Source: an uncultured Bacteroidota bacterium
GTDB lineage: Bacteria; Bacteroidota; Bacteroidia; Chitinophagales; Chitinophagaceae
Assembly (NCBI GenBank): GCA_902826165.1
Contig: CADEDV010000007.1
Coordinates: forward strand, 33,255 to 69,472
Length of the DNA stretch: 36,218 bases
Direction of reading: 5' to 3'
Shown: positions 16,371 to 24,446 of the stretch, piece by piece
Layout: each line of letters begins with the position of its first letter
Numbering within the stretch: position 1 is the first letter of the stretch
The notes under the pieces: model-generated
What the model saw: only the letters and a program-made list of their open reading frames with translations
The model's database searches: none
Told to the model about the DNA's origin: nothing
Position numbers and translations under genes: made by a program

Positions 16371-17552
16371 TTAAAATTTGTCAAATATATACTTCAAAAT
16401 ACTTTTTTCGGCATGATTTACTGACAGGTTCTTTAATTTTTTCCAGTCATCAATATCTATCATTGCCTTCTCCAGCTCATATCGCTTCACCCCTTCACTA
16501 CCCCATGAAAAAGACGGAATATATTTCGGCGTAAGACCATTGCCAAATACATTGGCTGCAACGCCGATCACCGTTCCTGTGTTAATGGATGTATTAATGG
16601 CCGTCCTTGAATAATCACCCATCATTACACCACATTTCAGGCCTGCGTTTATTTCTCCTTTGGGTGTCCACACCCTTACCATACTTGCATTGTTCTTAAG
16701 ATTGCTATTGGTGGTACCGGCGCCCATATTACACCATTCCCCGATCACCGAATCGCCCAGGTAACCATCATGTGCTTTGTTAGAATAACCAAAAAGAATA
16801 GAATTCTTGATCTCGCCACCCGCTACACAATAAGGGCCGATCGTGGTGGCACCATATACTTTGGATCCCATTTTCAAACAGGCTCCCTCTCCTATAGCAA
16901 AAGGCCCTCTTATCACTGAACCTTCCATCAGTTCTGCATTCTTACCAATATAAACTGGCCCGGTGGATGCATTGATGATACAATGCTCCAGCTTCGCCCC
17001 CTTCTCTATAAAAACCTGTGATGGATTAATGATCTTATTCGACTTTGGGATAGCTTGTGATTTTCTCTTCTTTGTCAGTAGTGTAAAATCCTGCCGGATA
17101 GCCCAATCATTCAGTTGGAAAATATCCCAGGGATAATGAATAAGTTTTGCCGCTATTTTAACTGCCACAGCACCGGTAACTTTTATCTTATGTTTTTCGC
17201 TGATCTCTTTTTTGGTAATACGGAAGATAATGCCTGAACTTCCGTTGGCTGAAATAAACTGGCCATCTTTCAGTTTTTGCGCTGCCTTCACCAATTCGGG
17301 AGTTGGTAAAACATTGCCGTGTATCATCAGGCAATAGCCTTTTTCATCAAGCACCTCATCAAGGTTGACGGAACGATCCAGGTCTTTATAATCATCTTCT
17401 TTTTTATCAAAAGAAGGCAGCCCCAGCATCTTCTCCCATTTCTCCCGGATCGTCAGAATACCGATACGTATGTCCTGTATTTGGCGGGTCAGCGTAAAAG
17501 GATGGAGCATTTCCGGCTGACAAAACTCTTCGGTGAAGATGATCTTGTTCAT
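16371..17552 (-). CDS. GlmU-like protein: sugar nucleotidyltransferase-like domain plus left-handed beta-helix
   Basis: 393 residues in the form annotated in Bacteroidota as GlmU family protein. The N-terminal domain (about 1-165) begins IIFTEEFCQPEMLHPFTLTR and contains RIGILTIREKWEKMLG. It lacks the G-x-G-T-R/S signature of ordinary sugar nucleotidyltransferases, so nucleotidyl transfer activity is not assured. The C-terminal part (about 175-345) is a left-handed beta-helix of hexapeptide repeats, with the GEWCNMGAGTTNSNLKNN segment (about 271-288) that matches the acetyl-CoA region of GlmU. A role in acetylamino-sugar nucleotide synthesis is likely for the second domain. It shares an operon with tpiA; a weak -7 candidate lies just upstream of the ATG at 17552. 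Confidence 0.8.
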   Translation of the reverse strand: MNKIIFTEEFCQPEMLHPFTLTRQIQDIRIGILTIREKWEKMLGLPSFDKKEDDYKDLDRSVNLDEVLDEKGYCLMIHGNVLPTPELVKAAQKLKDGQFISANGSSGIIFRITKKEISEKHKIKVTGAVAVKIAAKLIHYPWDIFQLNDWAIRQDFTLLTKKRKSQAIPKSNKIINPSQVFIEKGAKLEHCIINASTGPVYIGKNAELMEGSVIRGPFAIGEGACLKMGSKVYGATTIGPYCVAGGEIKNSILFGYSNKAHDGYLGDSVIGEWCNMGAGTTNSNLKNNASMVRVWTPKGEINAGLKCGVMMGDYSRTAINTSINTGTVIGVAANVFGNGLTPKYIPSFSWGSEGVKRYELEKAMIDIDDWKKLKNLSVNHAEKSILKYIFDKF

Positions 17553-17587
17553 TTATACCTGAAAGGTACTAAAGCCTTATTGCAAAT

Positions 17588-17616
17588 AAAAAACCCCGAA
17601 GAGGAATCTCCGGGAT
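17588..17616 (-). terminator. Rho-independent terminator of rpmE2
   Basis: Minus strand reads CCCGGAGATTCCTCTTCGGGG followed by TTTTTTATTT, with a stem of CCCG/CGGG and GAG/CTC (two bulged bases). It lies 52 nt past the rpmE2 stop and 36 nt before the GlmU-like start, separating the two transcription units. Confidence 0.75.
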
Positions 17617-17667
17617 TTAAAGTATAGCCATGAAAAACAAAAATAATTCTGAAATAAATTTACAGGA

Positions 17668-17919
17668 TTATTTCTTTTTCTCATATTTCTTCTTGAATTT
17701 GTCGATACGGCCTGCAGTATCTACCAGCATATTTTTACCGGTAAAGAAGGGGTGCGACATGTTTGAAATCTCCAGCTTCACCAGCGGATATTCGTTGCCA
17801 TCTTCCCATTTTACTGTCTCTTTGGAAGCAGCAGTGGAGCGGCTGAGGAATGAGTGATTATTACTCATGTCCTTAAAAACTACTAACCGGTAGCTGTCGG
17901 GATGGATTCCTTTTTTCAT
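17668..17919 (-). CDS. rpmE2: 50S ribosomal protein L31 type B
   Basis: An 83-residue zinc-free (type B, C-minus) L31. Start chosen at the ATG 17919: [20 protein letters not shown] is the standard type B opening. A longer reading back to 18063 would add 48 non-homologous residues and is rejected. Further markers are [18 protein letters not shown] (about 24-41), [19 protein letters not shown] (about 44-62), and [13 protein letters not shown]. There are no CxxC motifs, as expected for the form used when zinc is scarce or as the only L31. It has its own promoter and a 59-nt leader that folds, and a terminator downstream. Confidence 0.95.
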   Translation of the reverse strand: MKKGIHPDSYRLVVFKDMSNNHSFLSRSTAASKETVKWEDGNEYPLVKLEISNMSHPFFTGKNMLVDTAGRIDKFKKKYEKKK

Positions 17920-17940
17920 AACTCTATGATTTTTAAAGGC

Positions 17941-17960
17941 TGCACGGATTTTGCCGTACA
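17941..17960 (-). promoter_or_regulatory. Hairpin in the rpmE2 mRNA leader
   Basis: Minus strand TGTACGG, loop CAAAAT, CCGTGCA forms a 7-bp stem with one G-T wobble, located 22-41 nt before the rpmE2 ATG and just after the predicted transcription start. Such a leader may bind L31 or another factor; that part is inference. Confidence 0.5.
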
Positions 17961-17984
17961 GATGAATAGATAAAATTTGGTCGG

Positions 17985-18016
17985 CAAAGGTAGGCGGGGA
18001 AAGGGTTTTATCCAAA
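17985..18016 (-). promoter_or_regulatory. Bacteroidota-type promoter for rpmE2
   Basis: Minus strand: TTTG at 18016-18013, a 20-nt spacer, TACCTTTG at 17992-17985. Both elements match the consensus exactly at the usual spacing, the best promoter in the window. Transcription would begin near 17978. Confidence 0.75.
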
Positions 18017-18335
18017 TAATAGTAGCAGAAATATGAAAGAGGCGCAAAATAAGAAAGCACCAAGTTTTGTCCTCTTTCCGGCTTTCGCCTTCCTGATTTC
18101 TAACCCGATGCTTTCTGAGGCTGTTTCTGTCTTTTGACGGACTTTCACATCCCCCGTTGCATTCCTTTTTGTTTCCAAATTTTCCTGCAACTATTGTACC
18201 TTGAAGATAGCTTTTAGCACTACCCTTTTCCAAATTTTTCAGCCCTTTTGTATGCACCTCTTTTGCACCCGGTTATCCACCGGAAAGCCGCTCTGTGCAC
18301 ATATTTGGGCGGGTTTATACACAACTTGCTGCCCG

Positions 18336-18827
18336 TTAATCTCTCATGTTCTCATATTGCAGCGGGATCCCCAGGTTCCAGGCTTTGGAAGCCTGGATGA
18401 CTGTCTGAAGGTCGTCGATCTTTTTGCCTGTTACTCTCACGATATCATCGTTAATAGAAGCCTGCACTTTAAGGCCGGCATCTTTAATATGTTTTACGAT
18501 CTTCTTGGCATCTTCCTGCTTAAGGCCATTCCTGACGATCACCTCTTTTTTCCAAACCTTACCGCTCTGGGCTCCTTCTTTGGACGCATCAAAAGCCTCT
18601 GGTGAAATACCCTGCTTATGAGCCCTGTTGATCAGTACATCGATCAACTGGCGCATCTTCATATCGTCATCCGTTTCCAGTTTGATGACAAATTCCTTTT
18701 TATCAAGATTGATCACCACATGCGATCCTTTAAAATCAAACCGGTTCGTGATTTCCTTGCTGGTAACATTAACGGCATTATCCAGTGCCTGGGCATCTAC
18801 TTTGCTGACAATATCAAATGAAGGCAT
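18336..18827 (-). CDS. yajQ: YajQ family nucleotide-binding protein
   Basis: A 163-residue cytoplasmic protein of the YajQ family, a small ferredoxin-like duplicate; some members bind cyclic di-GMP and alter gene expression. The N-terminus MPSFDIVSKVDAQALDNAVN and KEITNRFDFKGSHVVI (about 24-39) are family hallmarks, as are KKEVIVRNGLKQEDAKKIVKHIKD (about 92-115) and VRVTGKKIDDLQTVI (about 130-144). The length is standard. The ATG at 18827 is preceded by TATATTTG on the minus strand (18857-18850), giving a leader of about 15 nt. Whether this member binds cyclic di-GMP cannot be told from sequence. Confidence 0.93.
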   Translation of the reverse strand: MPSFDIVSKVDAQALDNAVNVTSKEITNRFDFKGSHVVINLDKKEFVIKLETDDDMKMRQLIDVLINRAHKQGISPEAFDASKEGAQSGKVWKKEVIVRNGLKQEDAKKIVKHIKDAGLKVQASINDDIVRVTGKKIDDLQTVIQASKAWNLGIPLQYENMRD

Positions 18828-18849
18828 GACAATTAGTTTTAGTTATTGG

Positions 18850-18857
18850 CAAATATA
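18850..18857 (-). promoter_or_regulatory. -7 element for yajQ
   Basis: TATATTTG on the minus strand (18857-18850) matches TAnnTTTG. The matching -33 would fall within the terminator hairpin just upstream, where only TTTT is found. The ATG of yajQ is 22 nt beyond the element. Confidence 0.45.
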
Positions 18858-18884
18858 GAAAAGTCCCTCTTAGAAAAGAGGGAC
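18858..18884 (-). terminator. Rho-independent terminator of the first beta-barrel gene
   Basis: Minus strand GTCCCTCTT, loop TTCT, AAGAGGGAC (9 perfect base pairs), followed by TTTTCT. It lies about 50 nt past the stop of the 18932 gene and just before yajQ. A second perfect hairpin, CATGAGA/TCTCATG with a 4-nt loop (18895-18912), lies between it and the gene. Confidence 0.8.
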
Positions 18885-18931
18885 GGAACATGCACATGAG
18901 AAAACTCTCATGATAGAGATCGTTTAATTCT

Positions 18932-21400
18932 TTACTGGCCCCCCTGGCCCACCCTGTTCTGCTCATCCTGCGATGCACTGTTACGGCGCCGTGGCGGAGG
19001 ATTCTGCTGGCCATTCTTCCCAAAACGATAAGTAAACGTAGCCGTAACCTGACGGTTATCCCAACGGCTATGTACCCGGTTATCTACAATATCATATTGT
19101 GTTCTTCCTTTAAACCGTTGTAACCAGAAAGGATCACGGAGATTAAGTCTCACGGTACCCTTCCCTTTCAATACTTGTTTTTGACCGCCAAAACTTATCA
19201 TATACATAGGTTCGCTGATCGTAAGTTGGTCAACACCTCTTGCCCGGTAAAACCCGGTCATTTCTAAAGTAAATCCTTGTTTTAACGTAAAGGTCTGCGT
19301 CATATTGACCATAAAAGAAGTATAAGAGATATCCAATGGCCTGTTCTCATAAGTCCCTTCGTAATGATTATTATAAATATTCGTAAAGAGATTTACGTTC
19401 CACCATTTGGTGATTGGTACAGGTGCAGTGATGGAAACACCAATATTCCTGAATCTCGCCACATTCTCTGATGTCATGTAAACAATATCACCGTCAGGTT
19501 TCAGAATTTGCGATATCACCCGGTTCGTACTGTTATAATTCAAAGTAGTGATCAGCTTGTTTTTAAATGAATGACTCAGTTCTATATTATGCGTGAATTG
19601 AGGCAGAAGGAACGGATTACCCTTCCGGTAGGATAGAGAGTCCAGGAAATAAATGAAGGGGTTCAGATCCTGGTAATTGGGACGGGTTATCCGGCGGCTG
19701 TAGGATATCGTAACTGTATTCGATTTGTTCAGCTCATAACTGATAAAAGTGCTGGGGAATAAATTAGTGAAATTCCGCTTGAACGTGGAATCGTTATTAT
19801 ACTGGTATCCTTTGGCAATTGTATTTTCCAAACGTAACCCGGCCTGGAACGACCATTTTTTTACCTGTTTGTTGGCGTTCAGGTAAACGGCATTGATGTT
19901 CTCGTCATAGACAAAGTGATTGGAACGGCCATCATTTATCCAGTCCGACCCGTTCCATCTTTTATAATCAACCAGGTTATCATTTTCCACAAAACTGCTT
20001 TTGAAACCAGCTTCCAGCCGTCCTCCTTTTTTGAAAGGATGCACATAATCTGATTTCACCGAGTAGATATTAATGCTGGCCGGCAAATGTCCTCTTAATT
20101 TCAGCTGGTCGCCTGCAGGCATCCCATTACCCTGGTAAAAATCGGTGACCAGTTGCATATTGGAAGTATTGCTGTAAGTAATAAAATCAAAATCAGCGGT
20201 CAGTTCACGGCCGGTTGTATCAAATACATGCCGGTAATTGAAATTGGAAGTAAGATTTTTGAACCTGATCCTGTTATCTGTTTGAGATACCATCCTGGAT
20301 AAGACCTGGTAATTCTCATCCGCTGTAGTTGTAACGGTAGTCGGCGTGGGATGTCCTGAAAACGTAAAGCCACTGACCACCACTCCAAATGTGTTCTTCT
20401 TATCAGCAAAAAAATCAAGTCCCAGTTTCAGGGTATGATTGTTATTACCAAATTTGAACTGTGTTTCCACATCATTATATCCCAGTATATCCTTGGCCTG
20501 GTTCAGTTTTGTCCTGGTAAATTCCAGTTGACTGCGGCCACTAAAAAAATTCGGGTTATAATTTCCAAAAAAATTGATCTTATTTTTCCGGTAATTAAAA
20601 TTGATACTGTTCTGCGATTTGGGTATCACATAAAAGGTTCCATTCGCTTCGTAATAGCTGGTGGTGATGCCTGCCATTATGGAACCATTGAAACCAGCCG
20701 TTCTGCCTTTTTTAGTTTTGATATTGATAACTCCTGAATTACCGGAGGCATCATACTTGGCAGAAGGATTGGTCATGATCTCGATCTGGTCAATCGCTGA
20801 TGCAGGCATGTTCTTAAGAAGATTGGCAAGATCTGTCGCCGAAAGAAAAGTTTGCTTACCATCCATCATCACAATCACCCCCGCTTTACCCCGCAGGCTG
20901 ATTACTCCGTCATTACTGACAGTGATGCCGGGTGATTTCTCCAGTACTTCCAGTGCTGTTGCCCCGGCACTGGTGGGTGAGGCATCTACGTTTACTACCG
21001 TTTTATCAATCTTTGTTTCGATAAAGGGTCTTTTTGCAGTTACCGTTACGCCTTCTATTCCTTTTGCAGCTTCAGTCAGCTGTAATGATTCAATTTTTGT
21101 CAATGCAGCAGCATTGACTGAAAAAAAGTTACTAAACTTCTTTTCAAAACCAACCGATGTTATAGTAAGTATGTAATCCCCCTCTTTGATACTTTCAAAT
21201 TCATAAGTACCGTCTTTCCCGGTGATAGCCAATTTTACCAATGCAGAATCTTTGGCTTTTAACAAGGATACAGAAGCAGACTGTATTATTTTACCGGTAT
21301 TATCTGTAATAGTACCTGTGATCTTACCCGTTTTGTTTTGTGCAAAACTGCCTGTGACAAAGAACAGGCATACAAGAAGGAGGCTTGCGGTTTTTTTCAT
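18932..21400 (-). CDS. Outer-membrane beta-barrel protein with carboxypeptidase-regulatory-like and plug domains (copy 1)
   Basis: 822 residues from the ATG at 21400; an upstream TTG at 21424 is less likely because the ATG gives a clean signal peptide (MKKTASLLLVCLFFVTGSFA). Mature layout: a carboxypeptidase-regulatory-like domain (about 26-105: GTITDNTGKIIQSASVSLL, ESIKEGDYILTITSVG), a plug domain (about 120-225: VTVTAKRPFIETKIDKTVVN, DQIEIMTNPSAKYDASG) and a large outer-membrane beta-barrel with an aromatic C-terminus of the PF14905 type. These look like TonB-dependent receptors but lack a clear TonB box. Substrate unknown. It is a paralogue of the gene immediately upstream (shared: DQIEIMTNPSAKYDASGNSG versus EQIEIMTNPPAKYDAAGNSG). 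The C-terminal extension is rich in Gln, Asn, Pro and Arg. Confidence 0.85.
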   Translation of the reverse strand: MKKTASLLLVCLFFVTGSFAQNKTGKITGTITDNTGKIIQSASVSLLKAKDSALVKLAITGKDGTYEFESIKEGDYILTITSVGFEKKFSNFFSVNAAALTKIESLQLTEAAKGIEGVTVTAKRPFIETKIDKTVVNVDASPTSAGATALEVLEKSPGITVSNDGVISLRGKAGVIVMMDGKQTFLSATDLANLLKNMPASAIDQIEIMTNPSAKYDASGNSGVINIKTKKGRTAGFNGSIMAGITTSYYEANGTFYVIPKSQNSINFNYRKNKINFFGNYNPNFFSGRSQLEFTRTKLNQAKDILGYNDVETQFKFGNNNHTLKLGLDFFADKKNTFGVVVSGFTFSGHPTPTTVTTTADENYQVLSRMVSQTDNRIRFKNLTSNFNYRHVFDTTGRELTADFDFITYSNTSNMQLVTDFYQGNGMPAGDQLKLRGHLPASINIYSVKSDYVHPFKKGGRLEAGFKSSFVENDNLVDYKRWNGSDWINDGRSNHFVYDENINAVYLNANKQVKKWSFQAGLRLENTIAKGYQYNNDSTFKRNFTNLFPSTFISYELNKSNTVTISYSRRITRPNYQDLNPFIYFLDSLSYRKGNPFLLPQFTHNIELSHSFKNKLITTLNYNSTNRVISQILKPDGDIVYMTSENVARFRNIGVSITAPVPITKWWNVNLFTNIYNNHYEGTYENRPLDISYTSFMVNMTQTFTLKQGFTLEMTGFYRARGVDQLTISEPMYMISFGGQKQVLKGKGTVRLNLRDPFWLQRFKGRTQYDIVDNRVHSRWDNRQVTATFTYRFGKNGQQNPPPRRRNSASQDEQNRVGQGGQ

Positions 21401-21538
21401 GACATGGCTATGGTTAATGATCAATGAAAACTAAAGATGCCATGAATAAACGGGGAGACGTACTTAAATATGATAAGCTTCGTAGTTTGCGTGTTGAAGG
21501 GTGATTAAACCATGCCGATACACCAACGGTTAAAAAAC

Positions 21539-21570
21539 CAGTTCCCGGTGATAAAACAGGAATGGAACTG
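21539..21570. repeat. Inverted repeat upstream of beta-barrel copy 1
   Basis: CAGTTCC (21539-21545) and GGAACTG (21564-21570), 18 nt apart, in the 200-bp region between the terminator of copy 2 and the start of copy 1. It could be an operator or a hairpin; a T run follows on the plus strand, but no plus-strand gene ends there. Confidence 0.45.
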
Positions 21571-21600
21571 TCAGTTTTTTACACGGCTGATCAATGAAAT

Positions 21601-21633
21601 GCGAAAGCCCGGGCAAGTTACCCGGGCTTTCGC
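21601..21633 (-). terminator. Terminator of beta-barrel copy 2
   Basis: A 13-bp perfect stem: GCGAAAGCCCGGG (21601-21613), 7-nt loop, CCCGGGCTTTCGC (21621-21633). It lies 40 nt after the stop of the 21673 gene. Only a weak T-rich tract follows on either strand, but the stem is very stable. It implies that copy 1 has its own promoter. Confidence 0.75.
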
Positions 21634-21672
21634 AGAATTATAAAAGATATGATTTAATCGTTAATGGCCTTA

Positions 21673-24114
21673 TTAGTTGCCGGTTTTCACACGGCTCTCT
21701 TCATCGGAAGCCCCGCTTTTTCTTCTGCGTTCAGGAGCAATATTCTTTTTCCCAAAGCGATAGGTAAAGCTGATATTAAACTGCCTGCTGTCTCTCCTGC
21801 TGGCAATATCCACATCCACATCACTGTATTTTGCATAGCCACTGAATTGTTGTGCCAGGAATATATCCCGGATACCCAGCTTAAGAGTAGCTTTTTTATT
21901 GAATAACTGCTTGGTGATGGCACTGTTCACGGCCCACATATCATATGCGACCAGCAATCCCTCTGCGCCTTTGCTGCGATACCAGCCGCTTATCTCCCCA
22001 CCCCACCCTTTGCCAAATGTGAAACTGTTGGTCATATTCGCCATAAAGCTGGTGAATTGTATGTCAACGGGCTCAGTCTGGTAAATACCTGAATAATGGT
22101 TATTGAATACATTCACATAGATGTTACTGTTCCACCATTTCTTTACGGGTACATTTGCCATTACAGCAATCCCAAACTGCTTCATGCTGCTGAAATTCTC
22201 TCTTGTCTGGTAGGTTTCATTCTTATCTGTATTCTGTTTCAGTAATTCGGTAATAATATCATTGGTTACTGTATAATTCAGCGTGGTGGTCAGAAATCTT
22301 TTAAAGGTATGGCTGAATTCAATGTTATTGGTAAACTGTGGTTGCAGGTAAGGATTACCCTGCCCGTAGGTCAATGAATCCAGGAAGAAGATGAACGGGT
22401 TCAGGTCATCATAATCCGGGCGGGATATACGGCGGCTGTAAGACAGGCTGAATTGATTCTTGTCGCTTGCAGCATAGGTTACACCGACGTTAGGAAACAG
22501 GTTGGTGTAGTTACGTTTGAAAGAGGAATCATTGCTTACCTGGTGGCCTTTGGCTATGGTATTCTCCACCCGCAGACCGGCATTCAACTCCCATTTTTTT
22601 ATGGACTTGGAAAAAATAGCATAGGCGGCATTAATATTCTCATCATAGATAAAATGGTTGGTACGCTGATCTTTTACCCATCCGCTGTTATTGCTGTTAC
22701 GCAGGTAATCAACCCTGTTGTCCGTATTTACAAAACTGGTCTTTAACCCCGCTTCTAATTTCAAACCACTTTTAAAAGGATGCACATAATCGATCTTCCC
22801 GCTGTAGATATTGATAACCGAAGGAATATATCCTTTCAAAATAACTTCCCCGGTTTTCGTATCAAAGAGATCGAAGCTATTGGTCGTAAGCTGGGTATTA
22901 CTTTTGTTATTATAATAGATATAATCCAGGTCAGCGGTTATCTCCCTTCCTGTTGAATCAAAAGTGTGTTTGTAATTAAAGTTGGTGGATATATTTGATG
23001 ACTTGCGGAAATTATCTCCCTGCGAAATAAGTTTATAATTAATATTCCCGGCGGCATCCCTGATATTGGTCCGGCTGAACGGATCTTCATCTCCGCGGTT
23101 GAAATTTGTATTCACTACCACACCCGCCACATCTTTCTTTGAAAAATTGTAATCAATACCTGCTTTCAGGTTATGATACACCCCTTCAAAATGTGGTCTT
23201 GAAACCTGGTCAATGGTTCTGACCAGCACTTTATTTTCATACAGGTTACGGTCAATAATAAGTTTATTGAATCCTTCCCAGGTTCCCCCGTTATAACCGC
23301 CAAAAATATTCAGTTTATTATTCCTGTAATTAAGGTTAACACCTGTATTCACACGGCCATAGATACCCTGGGTATAACCCAGGTTGGCATTTCCATTCAT
23401 TCCCTTCACTATTCCTTTTTTAGTTTTGATGTTGATGATACCTGAGTTACCGGCTGCATCGTACTTAGCCGGGGGATTGGTCATGATCTCAATTTGTTCC
23501 AGGCTGGTGCTTTGCATATTCTTTAATAAGTTAGCAAGGTCAGCACCACTCATATAAGTAGGCTTGCCATCAATAAGTAACATCACTCCTTGTTTACCCT
23601 TCAGACTGATGTTACCATCATTATCAACTGACACACCCGGAGATTTCTCCAGCAATTCAAGGGCTGTTAAACCACTATTGGTTGGGGAAGCATCTACATT
23701 AATAAGCGTCTTACCTGCTTTTTGTTCGATCAGCGGTTTTTTAGCGGTTACAGTTACCCCTCCTACTGTTTTTGCCTGCGGGATCAGTTCGATGGTCTTT
23801 AACGTAATATCAGATGTAGTCGCATTGATGGTAAAGGTTTCAGAAAAACCTTTCTGGTGTCCAACAGCAGAAACTGATACCAGGTAAGTTCCTTCGGCAA
23901 TTCCATCAAAACTGAATTTGCCGGTCTTATCGGCAACACTCATTTTGGCCACTGCGGAATCCTTGGCCCTTAATAAGGTAATGGTTGCTGATTCGATCGT
24001 TTTGGTGTTACCATCCACGATAATACCAGCTATTTTACCCGTTTTTACCTGTGCCTGGCCGACAAAGGATAAGGTCGTCAGAATGATTGCCAGCAAGGTT
24101 AAGATCTTTCTCAT
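21673..24114 (-). CDS. Outer-membrane beta-barrel protein with carboxypeptidase-regulatory-like and plug domains (copy 2)
   Basis: 813 residues from the ATG at 24114, chosen over a non-ATG start at 24162 because it opens with a standard signal peptide (MRKILTLLAIILTTLSFVGQA). The domain order is that of its downstream paralogue: carboxypeptidase-regulatory-like (about 24-105: GIIVDGNTKTIESATITLL), plug (about 115-225: VTVTAKKPLIEQKAGKTLIN, LKGKQGVMLLIDGKPTYM) and a beta-barrel with many aromatic turns. The C-terminus is basic (FTYRFGKKNIAPERRRKSG). A TAAGTTTG element lies 46 nt upstream (24167-24160), and a LytTR gene and a direct repeat are further upstream. Function unknown, presumably uptake or sensing at the outer membrane. 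Confidence 0.85.
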   Translation of the reverse strand: MRKILTLLAIILTTLSFVGQAQVKTGKIAGIIVDGNTKTIESATITLLRAKDSAVAKMSVADKTGKFSFDGIAEGTYLVSVSAVGHQKGFSETFTINATTSDITLKTIELIPQAKTVGGVTVTAKKPLIEQKAGKTLINVDASPTNSGLTALELLEKSPGVSVDNDGNISLKGKQGVMLLIDGKPTYMSGADLANLLKNMQSTSLEQIEIMTNPPAKYDAAGNSGIINIKTKKGIVKGMNGNANLGYTQGIYGRVNTGVNLNYRNNKLNIFGGYNGGTWEGFNKLIIDRNLYENKVLVRTIDQVSRPHFEGVYHNLKAGIDYNFSKKDVAGVVVNTNFNRGDEDPFSRTNIRDAAGNINYKLISQGDNFRKSSNISTNFNYKHTFDSTGREITADLDYIYYNNKSNTQLTTNSFDLFDTKTGEVILKGYIPSVINIYSGKIDYVHPFKSGLKLEAGLKTSFVNTDNRVDYLRNSNNSGWVKDQRTNHFIYDENINAAYAIFSKSIKKWELNAGLRVENTIAKGHQVSNDSSFKRNYTNLFPNVGVTYAASDKNQFSLSYSRRISRPDYDDLNPFIFFLDSLTYGQGNPYLQPQFTNNIEFSHTFKRFLTTTLNYTVTNDIITELLKQNTDKNETYQTRENFSSMKQFGIAVMANVPVKKWWNSNIYVNVFNNHYSGIYQTEPVDIQFTSFMANMTNSFTFGKGWGGEISGWYRSKGAEGLLVAYDMWAVNSAITKQLFNKKATLKLGIRDIFLAQQFSGYAKYSDVDVDIASRRDSRQFNISFTYRFGKKNIAPERRRKSGASDEESRVKTGN

Positions 24115-24159
24115 TTGATTGGTTTTATGAATTAGTACTTGTTTTTGATTATTACAGTT

Positions 24160-24167
24160 CAAACTTA
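24160..24167 (-). promoter_or_regulatory. Candidate -7 element for beta-barrel copy 2
   Basis: TAAGTTTG on the minus strand (24167-24160) matches TAnnTTTG and is 46 nt from the ATG. No TTTG is found at the usual upstream distance, which would suit a promoter needing an activator. Confidence 0.45.
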
Positions 24168-24202
24168 GGTACTTTGCTTTGCATAGTACAGTGTTTTAAA
24201 AT

Positions 24203-24231
24203 AAGCGGCCGTATTTACTGACAAGCGGCCG
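24203..24231. promoter_or_regulatory. 9-bp direct repeat, candidate LytTR operator
   Basis: AAGCGGCCG at 24203-24211 and again at 24223-24231, 20 nt start to start (11-nt spacer). LytTR-type regulators characteristically bind two 9-bp direct repeats about 12 bp apart, so architecture and location (36-64 nt upstream of the -7 element at 24160-24167, next to a LytTR gene) fit. The bases themselves differ from the best-known LytTR consensus. Confidence 0.5.
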
Positions 24232-24446
24232 ATTGCAGGGTACAGGAATGAGACGTGAGAGCGGAAAACTGGTTACATATTTATCCGATTTTCGGACGAA
24301 AGGCCATATTTGACTATAAGCGGGTAAAGGCCTTTCTGTCTCAAATCCGGGGTAAAAATAGAACCGTAAACAAGGCAGGAAAAGCCAATCCCGAGCAAGT
24401 TGACTGTTTGGTTTATTGAATGGTGTTAAACAGGTAATGAACCGTT

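Larger units (their letters stand above)
17920..18335. other. Intergenic region between rpmE2 and yajQ
   Basis: About 416 bp with no convincing gene. It contains the rpmE2 leader and promoter (17920-18016). The remainder (18017-18335) is rich in pyrimidine runs on the plus strand and holds TTATCCACC (18273-18281) and TTATACACA (18315-18323), close to and at the DnaA-box consensus. ORFs across the region lack any recognisable motif. Confidence 0.6.
24115..24446. other. Regulatory intergenic region between the LytTR gene and beta-barrel copy 2
   Basis: About 330 bp without a gene. It contains a -7 match for the beta-barrel gene (24160-24167), a 9-bp direct repeat (24203-24231), a hairpin TCCGA/TCGGA (24285-24297) and an 8-bp inverted repeat (24298-24305 and 24329-24336). 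The density of repeats suggests a regulated promoter region. Confidence 0.6.

Noticed and set aside
17920..18063. N-terminal extension of L31 (48 residues) in the longest reading
   Set aside because: The extension covers the promoter and leader, while [12 protein letters not shown] is the standard type-B L31 start.
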